A stretch of 64,000 nucleotides of DNA, taken from the NCBI GenBank assembly GCA_965262055.1, contig CBDHEI010000002.1, forward strand, positions 1,984,001 to 2,048,000, written 5' to 3'. The stretch comes from G958296245 sp965262055 (GTDB lineage: Bacteria > Chloroflexota > Dehalococcoidia > Lucifugimonadales > G958296245). Of this stretch, positions 53,152-62,557 are shown piece by piece; the stretch's first letter is position 1, and every line of letters begins with the position of its first letter. The notes under the pieces were generated by a model. It did no database searches. It was not told the DNA's origin and saw only the letters and a list, made by a program, of their open reading frames with translations. Position numbers and translations under genes: made by a program.

Positions 53152-54889
53152 ATTTCCCATATTGGGAGTCTTCAGGCTCAAGGGGCAGCCCAAACGAGAT
53201 GGTAGCATCATAGTCAGGTCCTGCAAGGCCAGTCAATCGCCGGTCTATCCGATAAGAGATGCGTTTGCAGTCGTAGAGCACCCTTCTTGTCCGTCTTCAT
53301 CGTCCTCGTGTCCCCTGCCAGTGGGGTGAAAGCGCATTGAAGACAAGGCGACTCCCTGGAGCGCTCTCCCCCTCTTGGCAAGATCGTGGTTGTACCCTCC
53401 CTCAGCTTGGCGCCGGCGATAACCGGCCGATACGATCCAACACTCCCTGGAACAACCGTCGAGGAACCGACACCTCGGACAACTGAAAGATCAACCACCG
53501 GGAGTGCCGCACCAGACGGCCTCCCATCTTGATCAGCTTGACCTGCACGCTCCGCAGCGACCAGTGCTTGACCGCCTTGGGCAGACACAGCCGGCGAAGG
53601 AAGTTCCCAAGGTTGTACGCCAGGACGAACAGAGACAGACGCACCCGGTTGGCCACGAACCGATGGCACGACAGCCGAGTCCAGTTCAGGGCGTACTTAC
53701 CCTCCTTGATCCACTGCTCGGCTGTCCCGCGACCATTGTAGAATCGCACCACTCCTTCGGGGCCAGCCGTCATGCTCGTGACGATGAAGCCCACCCGGGG
53801 GAACAGCTCTCCCCTGTGCCACTCCACCTTGGCCACCACCCGCCGTGCCCGGTCCCAACTCCCGGCACGATACCAGAAGTCGTCGTATAGGATCACTGGA
53901 CGCTTCGGCGGCCTCCCCACCGGCCTCCTGAGCAGAGGGGCGATCTCCCGTTGCAGCACCTCGTTGCCGGGGAGTCTTATAGCGTAAAGGACGTGCCGCT
54001 CCTCGAGGTACTCATAGATGTCCGGCTTAGCGAATGCGGCGTCGGCGCGAAAGTACCGTAGCACTCCTGTCGCCCCGTAACGCGACAGGATCGGATCCAA
54101 TACATCACGCCACCTGTGCGCGCTATGTACGTTCCCCGCACGCAGCTTGGCGCCCTCACAGTCACCGAACTGGTTGAACACGAACAAAGGGTGATAGCAC
54201 GTGCTCCCAAAGTGACCGTTGTACGATGCTCCCTCCTGTTCTCCATGTACCGGACTCTCCGAACTGTCCATGTCCAAGATCACCCGCCGGTGCGGCGTGC
54301 GGGACATAGCTCCATCCACCCACTTAGCGTTCAGTCGGCCCAACCCTTACACGTTGCCGTATTGGGTGAGCACCTCGGTCTCGAACCGGCTCATGGTGTT
54401 GGTGCTGACGGCCGGTCTCTCAGGACCACCTCGCCGTCCAACGATGATCCGCATCGTCGGGTCCTGGGCCAGCCGTTCAGCGTCGTTGGTATCCTCGTAG
54501 CCCGCCAGACGACTGTACACCGACTGCCTGAGAAGGCCCACCAATCGGTGCTGCACGTTGCGACCGCCCCGACTCTCCTGCAGACACTCATTCGTCGTCT
54601 CCGTCAGTCCCAGCGCATCATCCAGCTCGCGACAGGCCAACAGTCCGGCGTCCGAGGTGATGGTAGCGCCGCGAAACTCCAACCGTACACGTCGGTCGAA
54701 ACGGAGCTTGGCGCGGAGGTTTGTGCTTTCACCCATTGGGTGCCTCCAGAGTGGGTACGTTATCAAGATCTAAAGCAGTCTATCACGACCAGTCTAGCAC
54801 TCATGATCACCACTGTGCTCTGCTATGCGGCTACATCGGGTAGTTCCGTTGCTGATTACGGCAAGCCCTGCAGGGTTGATATGGGAAAT
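53152..54889 (-). mobile_element. IS1380-family element (third type)
   Basis: An element of about 1.74 kb with short inverted ends (ATTTCCCATAT at 53152 and its complement ending at 54889). I could not find a clear target duplication, so the ends are approximate. It carries one transposase gene with a stop codon in the middle and sits inside the DUF6886-like gene. About 180 bases next to the left end (53220-53400) are non-coding IS sequence. Confidence 0.78.
53402..54736 (-). pseudogene. IS1380-family transposase with an internal stop
   Basis: A reading frame of about 445 codons broken by a single in-frame TAA at 54349-54347 (after EVLTQYGNV; continues GLGRLNAKWVDGAMSRTP). The first half has FRGATITSDAGLLACRELDD; the second has the DDE set: RVILDMDSSESPVHG, YFRADAAFAKPD and NGRGTAEQWIKEGKYALNW. 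The stop is a nonsense change, not a frameshift, so this copy is probably dead unless suppressed. Confidence 0.85.
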
Positions 54890-55095
54890 GTGGGCTCAAT
54901 ATCCTCCGCCGAGGTGCGGGACGAGTTCCAGATAACCACCCTCGGACAGTCGCGTGGAAAGTAGTACAGGTGACAGTTCAGCCTATCGACCGCCCAGACG
55001 AGCGCCTCGTTGGACGGGCTGACCCTCACAGGACGTGGAACGAACCCTCCGATATGGGGGTCCTCACTGAAGTGGTTGAAGTAGTCTGATGTTAA

Positions 55096-56800
55096 CCCGA
55101 ATCCACCGAAAGACGACTTTGGGGACAGTCCTTGAAGAAGCCAGAGGGTGCTCCTCTGAATCTGGGAGAATGGTTTTGAAACAGAAAACCGCCCGGAAAC
55201 AAGGAGCACCCAGTAGATGCTGCCACAGAATAATCCCGACCGTATCCGCGTCGTCTTTGACGACCACCGCCTGGTGGCCAATGCCGGCCTGCTCCTGCCG
55301 GCCACCCTTGCACAGCACCTGGGCCTGCGGGAACTCGTCGACCATCACCTCGACCTAGGCTGCGCATCGGGGCGGGCGAACACGGGGGACAAACTGCTGA
55401 CGCTGGTCGCTTCCGCGCTGGCGGGCGGCGACTTCATCGACGACGCCGATGCGCTGCGTGCTGGTGGGACGGTCGGTGTTCTCGGCTGCGTGGTCAAGGC
55501 GCCATCCACCCTGGGCACCTTCCTGCGCAGCTTCCGGTGGGGGCATGTCCGTCAACTCGACCGGGTGAGCCGCCAGTTGCTGGCACGCGCATGGGCCGCT
55601 GGGGCCGGACCCGGCGACTCGCCCCTTACCATCGACCTGGACTCCACCATCTGCGAGACCTATGGACTGGACAAAGAAGGGGCGCGACACCACAACTACA
55701 CCGGCGCGCGGGGCTATCACCCACTGCTGGCCATCGCCGCCGGAACCGGCGATGTGCTGATGTCCCGGCTGCGCGAGGGCCGTGCCAACACCGCTCGCGG
55801 CGCTGCCCACTTCCTGCGTGAAACGGTGGGGCGGGTGCGCTACGGTGGGGCCAGCGGCCAACTCACGGTGCGCGCCGACAGCGGTTTCTACGCCCACGCT
55901 CTCGTCGCCGTCTGCCGCGAGATGGGTGTCCGCTTCTCCATCACCATCCGCCAGCACAAAGGCCTGCGGGAGTTGATTGAGGCGATCCCCGAGCAGGACT
56001 GGACGCCGATTCCCTACTGGATGGACGGCGCCGCCGATGTGGCCGAGACTACCTATACCCCCTTCCAGAGTGAACCCGACGCCGCGCCGGTGCGGCTCAT
56101 CGTCCGGCGGGTGAAGCCCACGCCCGGTTCCCAGTTGGCCCTCTTCGCCACCTACAGCTATCACGGCTTCATCACCGACCGGGACGGGGAAACCCTGGAA
56201 CTGGAGGCCGATCATCGCCGCCACGCCGAGATCGAGAACGCCATTCGAGACCTGAAACACGGCGTCGGACTCAACCATCTCCCCTCGGGGCGCTTCGCCG
56301 CCAACGGCGCCTGGCTGGCGGTGCAGGTGATGGCACACAACCTCGCCCGCTGGACAGCGCGCATCGGTCTGGCCGAACGGACCGTGACCACCAAGACCCT
56401 CAGGCGGCGGGTCTTCGCTCTGGTGGGACGGATCACCCGCTCGGCGCGCCGCCTTACCCTGCATCTTCCCCAGCATTGGACTTGGGAAACCCAGTTCACT
56501 CGCGCCATGGCCCGGCTGCGAGCCATTCCACTCCCCGCCTGAACTGCCAGCCTGCAACTGACCCAACTTCCCTGAAAACTCGTGCCACCCCGGTCCCGCG
56601 AGAGTTCCCTGCTGCGTATTCTCTCGCCATCCCGCGCATCGCAGCTCCCGCAGAGGGCCATAGGGGCGCAAGGCGGCGACTGAAGACCGTTCGCCGACCT
56701 CCAATCTACCCCAATGAGCCCAGCCATCTCCCCTGTAGCTCCCTCACCCACCCTGCCGCTGTCCTCACGCCGTCCATCGGTGTCCTTCGGTGGATTCGGG
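55096..56800 (+). mobile_element. IS1380-family insertion sequence, copy 2 of the 18.5-kb type
   Basis: A 1705-bp element nearly identical to 18481-20183, with the same 15-bp ends CCCGAATCCACCGAA and a 5-bp duplication GTTAA (55091-55095 and 56801-56805). High identity between copies indicates recent transposition. It splits the extreme 5' end of the DUF6886-like gene. Confidence 0.96.
55217..56542 (+). CDS. IS1380-family transposase (same type as 18602-19927)
   Basis: A 441-residue DDE transposase that differs from the 18602-19927 copy at only about four positions (for example GDSPL for GDLPL and TWET for PWET). All three acidic catalytic residues are kept (IDLDST, RADSGF, HAEIENA), so it should be active. 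Confidence 0.96.
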   Translation: MLPQNNPDRIRVVFDDHRLVANAGLLLPATLAQHLGLRELVDHHLDLGCASGRANTGDKLLTLVASALAGGDFIDDADALRAGGTVGVLGCVVKAPSTLGTFLRSFRWGHVRQLDRVSRQLLARAWAAGAGPGDSPLTIDLDSTICETYGLDKEGARHHNYTGARGYHPLLAIAAGTGDVLMSRLREGRANTARGAAHFLRETVGRVRYGGASGQLTVRADSGFYAHALVAVCREMGVRFSITIRQHKGLRELIEAIPEQDWTPIPYWMDGAADVAETTYTPFQSEPDAAPVRLIVRRVKPTPGSQLALFATYSYHGFITDRDGETLELEADHRRHAEIENAIRDLKHGVGLNHLPSGRFAANGAWLAVQVMAHNLARWTARIGLAERTVTTKTLRRRVFALVGRITRSARRLTLHLPQHWTWETQFTRAMARLRAIPLPA

Positions 56801-56833
56801 GTTAAGGGCAAAGAGGGAGGCGTCCGTCTCACT

Positions 56834-56900
56834 ATGCGGCCACCGTAGGAGACTTCGTCGCCTGCTGTCAAGCTCGTGCACCGGCCATCGTATGGCATAT
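56834..56900 (-). repeat. Second copy of the 67-bp promoter-containing repeat
   Basis: It matches 52569-52635 at about 85% and keeps the promoter hexamers on the minus strand (TTGACA at 56871-56866, TACGGT at 56847-56842), now facing the DUF6886-like gene. The two copies bracket that gene and its IS elements. The right end (GGCATATTAT) may also serve the rightward macrodomain gene as a -10. Confidence 0.7.
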
Positions 56901-56945
56901 TATCGTGGGAGACCCACAGGCGCGGCCGCGCAGGAGGCACACCCC

Positions 56946-57467
56946 ATGACCGCGAAGGACCGCATCACCCTCGTCCATGGCGACATAACCACCCTCGCAG
57001 TGGAAGCGATCGTCAACGCGGCCACCAACTCGCTGCTCGGCGGCGGGGGTGTGGACGGCGCGATCCACAGGGCCGCCGGACCTGGGCTGCTGGCCGAGTG
57101 CAGGGGGATCGGCGGCTGCCCCACCGGCGAGGCAAGAGTCACCGGCGGCTACAATCTGCCGGCGATACACGTTATCCACACCGTCGGCCCGGTCTGGCAC
57201 GGCGGCACCGCCAACGAGGACGCGCTCCTCGCGTCCTGCTACAGGAGCTCGCTGGATGCCGCCGCCTCGCGCGGCCTGCGAACGATCGCATTCCCCTCCA
57301 TCAGCACAGGGCTCTACGCCTTCCCCAAGGAGCGCGCCGCCGGCATCGCAGTACGCCAGGTACTAGAAAGCCTCGACGCTCACCCCGGTATCGAGAAAGT
57401 CTGCTTCGTTACCTTCTCCGACAGGGATCACTCCATATACGAGTCTGAGTTGCAGCGCATATCCTGA
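56946..57467 (+). CDS. Macrodomain protein, O-acetyl-ADP-ribose deacetylase-like
   Basis: A 173-residue single macrodomain. The ADP-ribose site motifs are present: LVHGDITTLAVEAIVNAATN, GGGVDGAIHRAAGPGLL, GYNLPAIHVIHTVGPVW and FPSISTGLYAFPKERAA. It probably removes acetyl or ADP-ribose groups (YmdB/MacroD class). ATG 56946 follows GGAGGCACACCCC. It stands first in a rightward run that continues with endonuclease III and argC. Confidence 0.93.
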   Translation: MTAKDRITLVHGDITTLAVEAIVNAATNSLLGGGGVDGAIHRAAGPGLLAECRGIGGCPTGEARVTGGYNLPAIHVIHTVGPVWHGGTANEDALLASCYRSSLDAAASRGLRTIAFPSISTGLYAFPKERAAGIAVRQVLESLDAHPGIEKVCFVTFSDRDHSIYESELQRIS

Positions 57468-57539
57468 GACTTACCTCCGCCCGGAACGAGACCGTTATGG
57501 TAATCTGGGCTGTGTTCAAGGTCCGCCCGGAGAGAGTCT

Positions 57540-58253
57540 ATGGCGCGAAAGCCGAGCCCCGCAAAGCGCGCGAGGGCAGCCGAGGTCATGAGGCTGCTGA
57601 GCGGCGAGTACGGGCCCTTTGAGTGGGAGCCCCGGTACGATCCCGCGTCGGAGCTCGTCTACACGATACTCTCCCAGCACACCTCCGACATCAACTCCCA
57701 CCGCGCCTTCAGAAACCTCATGGACACCTTCGGCTCCCTGGAGGCCGTCGTCAACGCGGAGGTAGCCGAGATCGAGGACGCTATCAAGACAGCCGGCCTC
57801 TTCAGGGTAAAGGCGCCCAGGATAAAGGCCGTGCTGGAGCGCGTCCGCGCCGAGGTGGGCTCCTTCGACCTGTCGTTCCTGGCCGAGATGCCGTTGGACG
57901 AGGCCAAGGCGTGGCTGCGACGCCTCGACGGCGTTGGCCCCAAGACGGCCGCCATCATCCTCTGCTTCTCGCTGGGAATGCCCGCCATGCCGGTGGACAC
58001 CCACATCTTCAGGGTCTCCAGGCGCCTGGGCCTCATAGGCCCCAAGGTCAACGCTGACCAGGCCCACGACATCCTGGAGCCCATGGTCGAGCCCGAGGAG
58101 GTCTTCGCCTTCCACCTCTACCTGATCAACCACGGCCGCCAGGTCTGCAAGGCCCAGCGCCCCCGCTGCGGCGAGTGCGTGATCGCGGAAGGGTGCCCCT
58201 CCAAGCCCGGAGGCCGCCGTAGGCGACAGACTGTCACTTCCACCGCGGCCTGA
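57540..58253 (+). CDS. nth: Endonuclease III-like DNA glycosylase/AP lyase
   Basis: A 237-residue base-excision repair enzyme. Helix-hairpin-helix LDGVGPKTAAIIL has the catalytic Lys135; the catalytic Asp153 is in PVDTHIFRVSRRLGL. The [4Fe-4S] cluster cysteines 203, 210, 213 and 219 follow the classic C-x6-C-x2-C-x5-C spacing. It removes oxidised pyrimidines. The Lys/Arg-rich ends are typical of GC-rich phyla. The argC promoter lies at its 3' end. Confidence 0.94.
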   Translation: MARKPSPAKRARAAEVMRLLSGEYGPFEWEPRYDPASELVYTILSQHTSDINSHRAFRNLMDTFGSLEAVVNAEVAEIEDAIKTAGLFRVKAPRIKAVLERVRAEVGSFDLSFLAEMPLDEAKAWLRRLDGVGPKTAAIILCFSLGMPAMPVDTHIFRVSRRLGLIGPKVNADQAHDILEPMVEPEEVFAFHLYLINHGRQVCKAQRPRCGECVIAEGCPSKPGGRRRRQTVTSTAA

Positions 58254-58254
58254 C

Positions 58255-58260
58255 TATAAT
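58255..58260 (+). promoter_or_regulatory. -10 element upstream of argC
   Basis: TATAAT directly after the nth stop codon, 51 bases before the argC start. A weak TGTCAC-like -35 lies about 18 bases upstream inside nth. Confidence 0.4.
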
Positions 58261-58310
58261 CGTTACAGGGTCCGTCGCCGGAAGGCTGCCGCTGGTCCGT
58301 GGAGGTCGAA

Positions 58311-59321
58311 GTGAAGGTCGGAATCATCAACGTTACAGGCTACTCCGGCATGGAGCTTGCGCGCATCCTGCACGGACACCCCGAGGTGGAGATAGCCTCG
58401 GTCACAGGCCGGAGCGCCGCCGGAAAGCGACTTGGTGAGGCCGTCCCCCATCTCGGCCCCATCGACCTGCCGATCACCGAAGACCTGACCGGCAGCGTCG
58501 ACCTCGTCTTCTCTGCCCTGCCGCATGCCGCCAGCGCGGAGCGCCTGGGTCCCATTCTGGACAACGGCGTCCGGGCCGTGGACATCAGCGCCGACTTCCG
58601 CCTGCGCGACGTGGAGGAGTACCGCGAGTGGTACGAGGTCGACCACCCGTGCCCGCGCCACCTCGAGGGCGCCGTCTACGGCCTGCCTGAGCTCTACGCC
58701 GGTGAGGTCGCTGGAGCGCAGATCGTGGCCAATCCGGGCTGCTATCCGACGGCCGCGATCCTGGCGCTCGCCCCCGCGCTCAGCGCCGGTCTCGTCGCCC
58801 CCGACCTGATCGTCGACGCCAAGTCGGGCGTTTCGGGCGCCGGACGCGGCAAGTTCCCATACTCCGAGGTCAACGAGAGCGTCTCGGCATACTCCATCGG
58901 CGGCCACAGGCACTCCCCGGAGATCGCCCAGGAGCTAAGCGCCTACACCGGGGACGCGGAGGTCCGGCTCAGCTTCACGCCGCACCTCGTGCCGATGACC
59001 CGCGGCATCCTGGCCACCTGCTACGCACCCATCGTGGATAGCTCCACCACCCAGGGCCAGGTTATCGAGGCGTACCGCTCCTTCTACGAGCACGCCCCGT
59101 TCGTCGACGTGGTGGATGAGCCTCCGATGACTAAGCACACCCTGGGAAGCAACACCTGCATCGTCCACCCCGTGGTCGACCATCGTTCGGGCAGGCTCAT
59201 CGTGGTGAGCTGCATAGACAATCTGGTTAAGGGCGCGGCAGGCCAGGCCGTCCAGAACATGAACCTGATGCTCGGACTCCGGGAGACTCAGGGACTTGAG
59301 GGACTCGCTCTCTATCCGTAG
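58311..59321 (+). CDS. argC: N-acetyl-gamma-glutamyl-phosphate reductase
   Basis: A 336-residue NADPH-dependent enzyme of arginine biosynthesis. It has the nucleotide strand VGIINVTGYSGMELARIL, DISADFRLRDVEEYREWY and the catalytic Cys in VANPGCYPTAAILAL, then DAKSGVSGAGRG and SFTPHLVPMTRGILATCY. Start GTG 58311, four bases after GGAGGT; the upstream GTG at 58299 has no ribosome site. Other arginine genes are not in the window. Confidence 0.96.
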   Translation: MKVGIINVTGYSGMELARILHGHPEVEIASVTGRSAAGKRLGEAVPHLGPIDLPITEDLTGSVDLVFSALPHAASAERLGPILDNGVRAVDISADFRLRDVEEYREWYEVDHPCPRHLEGAVYGLPELYAGEVAGAQIVANPGCYPTAAILALAPALSAGLVAPDLIVDAKSGVSGAGRGKFPYSEVNESVSAYSIGGHRHSPEIAQELSAYTGDAEVRLSFTPHLVPMTRGILATCYAPIVDSSTTQGQVIEAYRSFYEHAPFVDVVDEPPMTKHTLGSNTCIVHPVVDHRSGRLIVVSCIDNLVKGAAGQAVQNMNLMLGLRETQGLEGLALYP

Positions 59322-61252
59322 CCTGCGCGTCCTTCTGGCGCCCGCGTCCGTCTGCTTGCTTCTGGCCGGATGCGCGCAGCCCGCGCCCACACCCACCCCG
59401 GACCCGCGCATCGACGACCTGCAGGATGCCGTGACCCGGGTCGGCCAGACCCTGGAGCGCCTCGAGGGCGAGGTGGAGCGCCTTGCCAACGCCCCCACCC
59501 CTACGCCCGGGCCGAGTCTGGAGCAGGTGGACGCGAGGATATCGCAGGCCATCGCCTCAATGCCTACCGGCACCCCTACGCCGGTCCCGACCCCCTCCGT
59601 GACCATAGAGGAGGCACGCTCGCTCATGGACGAGGCCATAGAGACCTCCGTCGCGATGGCGCTCGCGGCCATGCCGGGCCCTCCGGGCACCGTGAGGGAG
59701 GCGCACGTCTCCGGCGGTGTAGACGTCTCAATGTTTGGGGACGTGTCGCTCCGGGTCGAGCCCGGACAGCCGATGGCTGGCCACGACGTCAGCTTCACCC
59801 TGACTGGACTCGACCCATGGCAGCCGGTCGCTCTCAGCTTCCGCGACCCGACGGGCAGGTCCGCCGAGTGGATCGCCCCTACGGGAACGCGCTTTTCGCG
59901 GATTAACGGCAGGCCCGTTACCGGGCAATGGTTCCACGCCGACGAGGAAGGCTCCCTCTCCTGGACGCGGATCGGCACACTCGACAGGGAGGGCACGTGG
60001 TCCGTCGTCGTCGCCGTGGACGGAGTCGACTACCCCGTCGAGTACCCGGTAATGGATCTCCCCCTCCCGAAGCCCGAGTCGGCTGAGTTGGGCGTGGAGC
60101 TGCGCCGTTACCGCGGCACCGCGTCCGACACCTACACGTCCGCCTTAGTGCCTGCCGCGCTGACCATCGACCTCCAGTCCTATCTCGGTCTGGACCATGG
60201 TCGTGTTGAGCTCCGAGTTGGGCATCGCCCGCACTTCCCAGATTCCCGACCTGTACCTCGCCGGCAGTGGCGACGCTCTCGACCGCATCAGGGAGGAGAT
60301 CGGCTTCGACGTTCCTATCGAGCCGGACGGCTTCTACTCGGCAGTGGGGGCCAGTCCCGCGGTCTACATCCGCACGGACTATCCGCTGACCAGTATCCTG
60401 CGCCTTCTCGTCCATGAGTACACCCACCTTGCCCTGGACGAGATGTCGGGCGGCCTCAGGCTCCCGGCCTGGATCGATGAGGGGCTGGCCACATACGCGG
60501 AGTACTCGCTCGGGCTTAGAAGCGTGCGCCCGGACGCTACGAGGGCCCAGATGTACGCGAGCATCGACGTCATCAAGGACGCCGCGGAAAGCGGGACGCT
60601 CTTCCCGCTGACGTCCCTGGAGAGCGGACGGGACTGGAACCTGCGGGGGAACACCGACCTGGTACGCCTCCAGTATGCGCAGTCCTACATGGCCGTCCGC
60701 TACTTCATCGAACGCTTTGGTTCGGACGCGGTAGCCGCCCTCGTTGACCAGATGGCCGAGGAAGACGACCTGCCGACGGCGTTCGAAGGAGCAACCGGCG
60801 TCGCGTACTCCGGCTTCCGCGACGACTTCCCGGACTGGATGGCCGCGTGGACGGACCCGGAGAGAGAAGAGCTTCGCGCCTACGTCCACGCCATCTCCGA
60901 GATCATGTCGCGCGAGCAGGAAGTGTCGACCCTACGGGAGCGCGGCATCAAGAGCGACCTGGAGGTCTCGCAGCGGCTCGCCAACGCCCTCTCGCACCGG
61001 GACGCCGCCCAGGACCTCCGCTCTCGTGTACAGGCCCTGTCTCCACCCGCCATCGCCGAAGACCTCGACGCCGATGCGGCCGAATACTTCGACAAGATGG
61101 TGGAATGGCTGGGCCTCGAGGTAGCGTATCTGCGCGCGCCGAGCGATGAGCGTCTCGACGCCGCCAACGCCATGCTGGACGAAATAAACGCCCGAGAGTC
61201 AGGCATATACCGCACCCTCCAAGCCGCCATCGCCGCCTACCGCATCGAATGA
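59296..61252 (+). pseudogene. Metalloprotease lipoprotein (peptidase MA-like), probable frameshift
   Basis: Frame one (from TTG 59296, overlapping argC by 26 bases) gives a lipoprotein signal ending LLLAGC, a Pro/Thr and coiled-coil stretch, and an Ig-like region to about residue 300. Near 60164-60200 the sense changes by one frame. The new frame carries the zinc-protease motif VHEYTHLALDE (60413 onward) with the third ligand in WIDEGLATYAEY, as in gluzincins, and ends at 61252. Frame-one sequence after this point is Arg-rich nonsense, and a stop at 60161 in the second frame sets the left limit. Two separate overlapping genes are less likely, since the protease part lacks a signal peptide. 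Confidence 0.68.
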
Positions 61253-61255
61253 CCC

Positions 61256-61286
61256 ACGGTAGCGATTCCGGCTGAATTGCTACCGT
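61256..61286. terminator. Bidirectional hairpin between convergent genes
   Basis: ACGGTAGCGATTC pairs with GAATTGCTACCGT through a 5-base loop, with one G-U pair on one strand. It begins 3 bases after the protease stop and precedes the stop of the NYN gene on the other strand. It has no long U-tract but is well placed to end both transcripts. Confidence 0.6.
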
Positions 61287-61310
61287 AAGTGCGCCTCTAT
61301 CATTGTACCC

Positions 61311-62198
61311 CTAGTCTTGGTCACTTGCGACGTTCTGTGTCCCTTGTCGGAGATTCAGCGGTTCCTTCACTTGTGCGGTCATCTCATATCTGCGGGGCTT
61401 GACCCTAGACAATTTGACTCCTCGCTTCTCGAGCGTGGGCCAGAGTTTGCTAGCGAACTCTGAGCCAAAAGGTGCGCTCGCCATGCTTGCCAAGGGATGA
61501 TGTGGCCAGCGCGATTTGATGATCGGTTGGCAGTCTGTGCTCTTGAATAGTCCGACAGCAATTCCCTGGATGATCAAGTTGACCATCTCAGCTGTTTGGT
61601 CTGAATTATCTCCATCGTGATGGAGTGGCTCTTGCAGATCGCGGGTGGTTTGTGGAATGCTCACTACATGAACGTGATCGTTGGGGAAGTAGTCCTTAAT
61701 AGTGGATGACCGCGTCTTTGCTCGATCCGTCAAGACCCACAAGAATGGGGCTTCTCCTCCCACCAAGTCTTTCAGCTTCGCATAGACCGGCATGAAGTCA
61801 CTATCGTCGCTCATCACGGCAACGAATTGAGTAGTATCCATTACAAAGTCGGCAACTGCATCAATCGCGATCGCTATATCGGCTGAGTTTTTGGATTGCT
61901 GATGGCTAAAGTGCTGTATCCCCTTAACCGTTACGGACACTTGAGGAAACTGGCTGCTAGCCCACATATCCCATAGTGCAACCCGATCGGCCGCGACATA
62001 CAGATTCAACCACATCACAGGAGGAAATCCCTTTGGCCACTCTTCTATGATTGTCTTAAGGAGGGCTTGGGTACTACCTTGGAGATTCTCAGTGTCGACA
62101 TATAGCGTGGTCCCAGGAGGTTGGGATCTTTCTATAATCTCAGTGGTTGAAACAGCAGCCGATTCGTCCGAAATGGGTCTACGAAAAAGTTTTGCCAT
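61311..62198 (-). CDS. NYN-domain (LabA/DUF88-like) putative ribonuclease
   Basis: A 295-residue protein. The N-terminal 160 residues form a NYN/PIN-like fold: LYVDTENLQGSTQAL (first Asp), NSADIAIAIDAVADFV (second Asp) and FVAVMSDDSDFMPVYAKLKD (further Asp), then PFLWVLTDRAKTRSSTIKDY. The C-terminal 130 residues resemble an OST-HTH/LOTUS-type winged helix (NLIIQGIAVGLF to KLWPTLEKRGVKLSRVKPRR). NYN-LOTUS proteins are predicted RNases. The start is ATG 62198, seven bases after AGAGG. Base composition is clearly AT-richer than the neighbours. An HTH gene lies 23 bases upstream. Confidence 0.83.
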   Translation of the reverse strand: MAKLFRRPISDESAAVSTTEIIERSQPPGTTLYVDTENLQGSTQALLKTIIEEWPKGFPPVMWLNLYVAADRVALWDMWASSQFPQVSVTVKGIQHFSHQQSKNSADIAIAIDAVADFVMDTTQFVAVMSDDSDFMPVYAKLKDLVGGEAPFLWVLTDRAKTRSSTIKDYFPNDHVHVVSIPQTTRDLQEPLHHDGDNSDQTAEMVNLIIQGIAVGLFKSTDCQPIIKSRWPHHPLASMASAPFGSEFASKLWPTLEKRGVKLSRVKPRRYEMTAQVKEPLNLRQGTQNVASDQD

Positions 62199-62221
62199 CG
62201 ATATTCCTCTTGGAAGTATCA

Positions 62222-62437
62222 CTATAGCCCCCTCATCATTACGGTGCCAATGTAGCCACGAATCGGGACATCCAGTTGCTCCGCAAGGGCAGCTTGCGTC
62301 AGTCCTAAGCGCCTACGCAAGGTGTCAATGATGTAGAGCTTGAACACAAAGCCAAAGTGGTCTGGCTCTACAGGTGCCACGGGGCCATCGTAGTTTGGCC
62401 CATGCATGGTGTCAACAGAGATGATGACATCATCCAT
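62222..62437 (-). CDS. Small putative HTH protein upstream of the NYN gene
   Basis: A 71-residue product starting at ATG 62437. The C-terminal part (IDTLRRRLGLTQAALAEQLD then VPIRGYIG) reads like the first helices of an XRE/Cro-type helix-turn-helix, but it is short and ends soon after the recognition helix, so it may be truncated. The N-terminal stretch is acidic. It lies on the same strand as the NYN gene and shares its AT-rich composition; regulator and NYN nuclease may form a module. Confidence 0.5.
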   Translation of the reverse strand: MDDVIISVDTMHGPNYDGPVAPVEPDHFGFVFKLYIIDTLRRRLGLTQAALAEQLDVPIRGYIGTVMMRGL

Positions 62438-62557
62438 GGGTGACACTCTGTGAGTTAAGCCATTTCCTCTGCAGCCTGCTAGAATACTCATGACGCCTGC
62501 GGCGCCCGCATGGCTCCGCAGTTCGCTCACATTCCGGCTCACAGCCGGGACCATCGT

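Larger units (their letters stand above)
52821..56811 (-). pseudogene. DUF6886-like gene, interrupted twice by insertion sequences
   Basis: The N-terminal piece (54890-55090) encodes HFSEDPHIGGFVPRP, ALVWAVDRLNCHLYYFPRDC and PRVVIWNSS. The C-terminal piece (52821-53151) encodes ESRWLERLRNTTIYQYTLSA, AAGYWVSEREILPI and RIMPSLVPMRDAAIAST. Together they match what I recall of the DUF6886 layout. An IS at 53152-54889 separates the two halves, and the IS1380 copy at 55096-56800 (duplication GTTAA) splits off the first few codons. A TTG at 56811 is the only plausible start. A promoter (TTGACA, 18 bases, TACGGT) lies at 56871-56842. Function unknown. Confidence 0.72.

Noticed and set aside
53152..54889. 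Target-site duplication for the third IS
   Set aside because: The inverted ends are visible, but the immediately flanking bases do not match at any length from 3 to 8, so no duplication is claimed.
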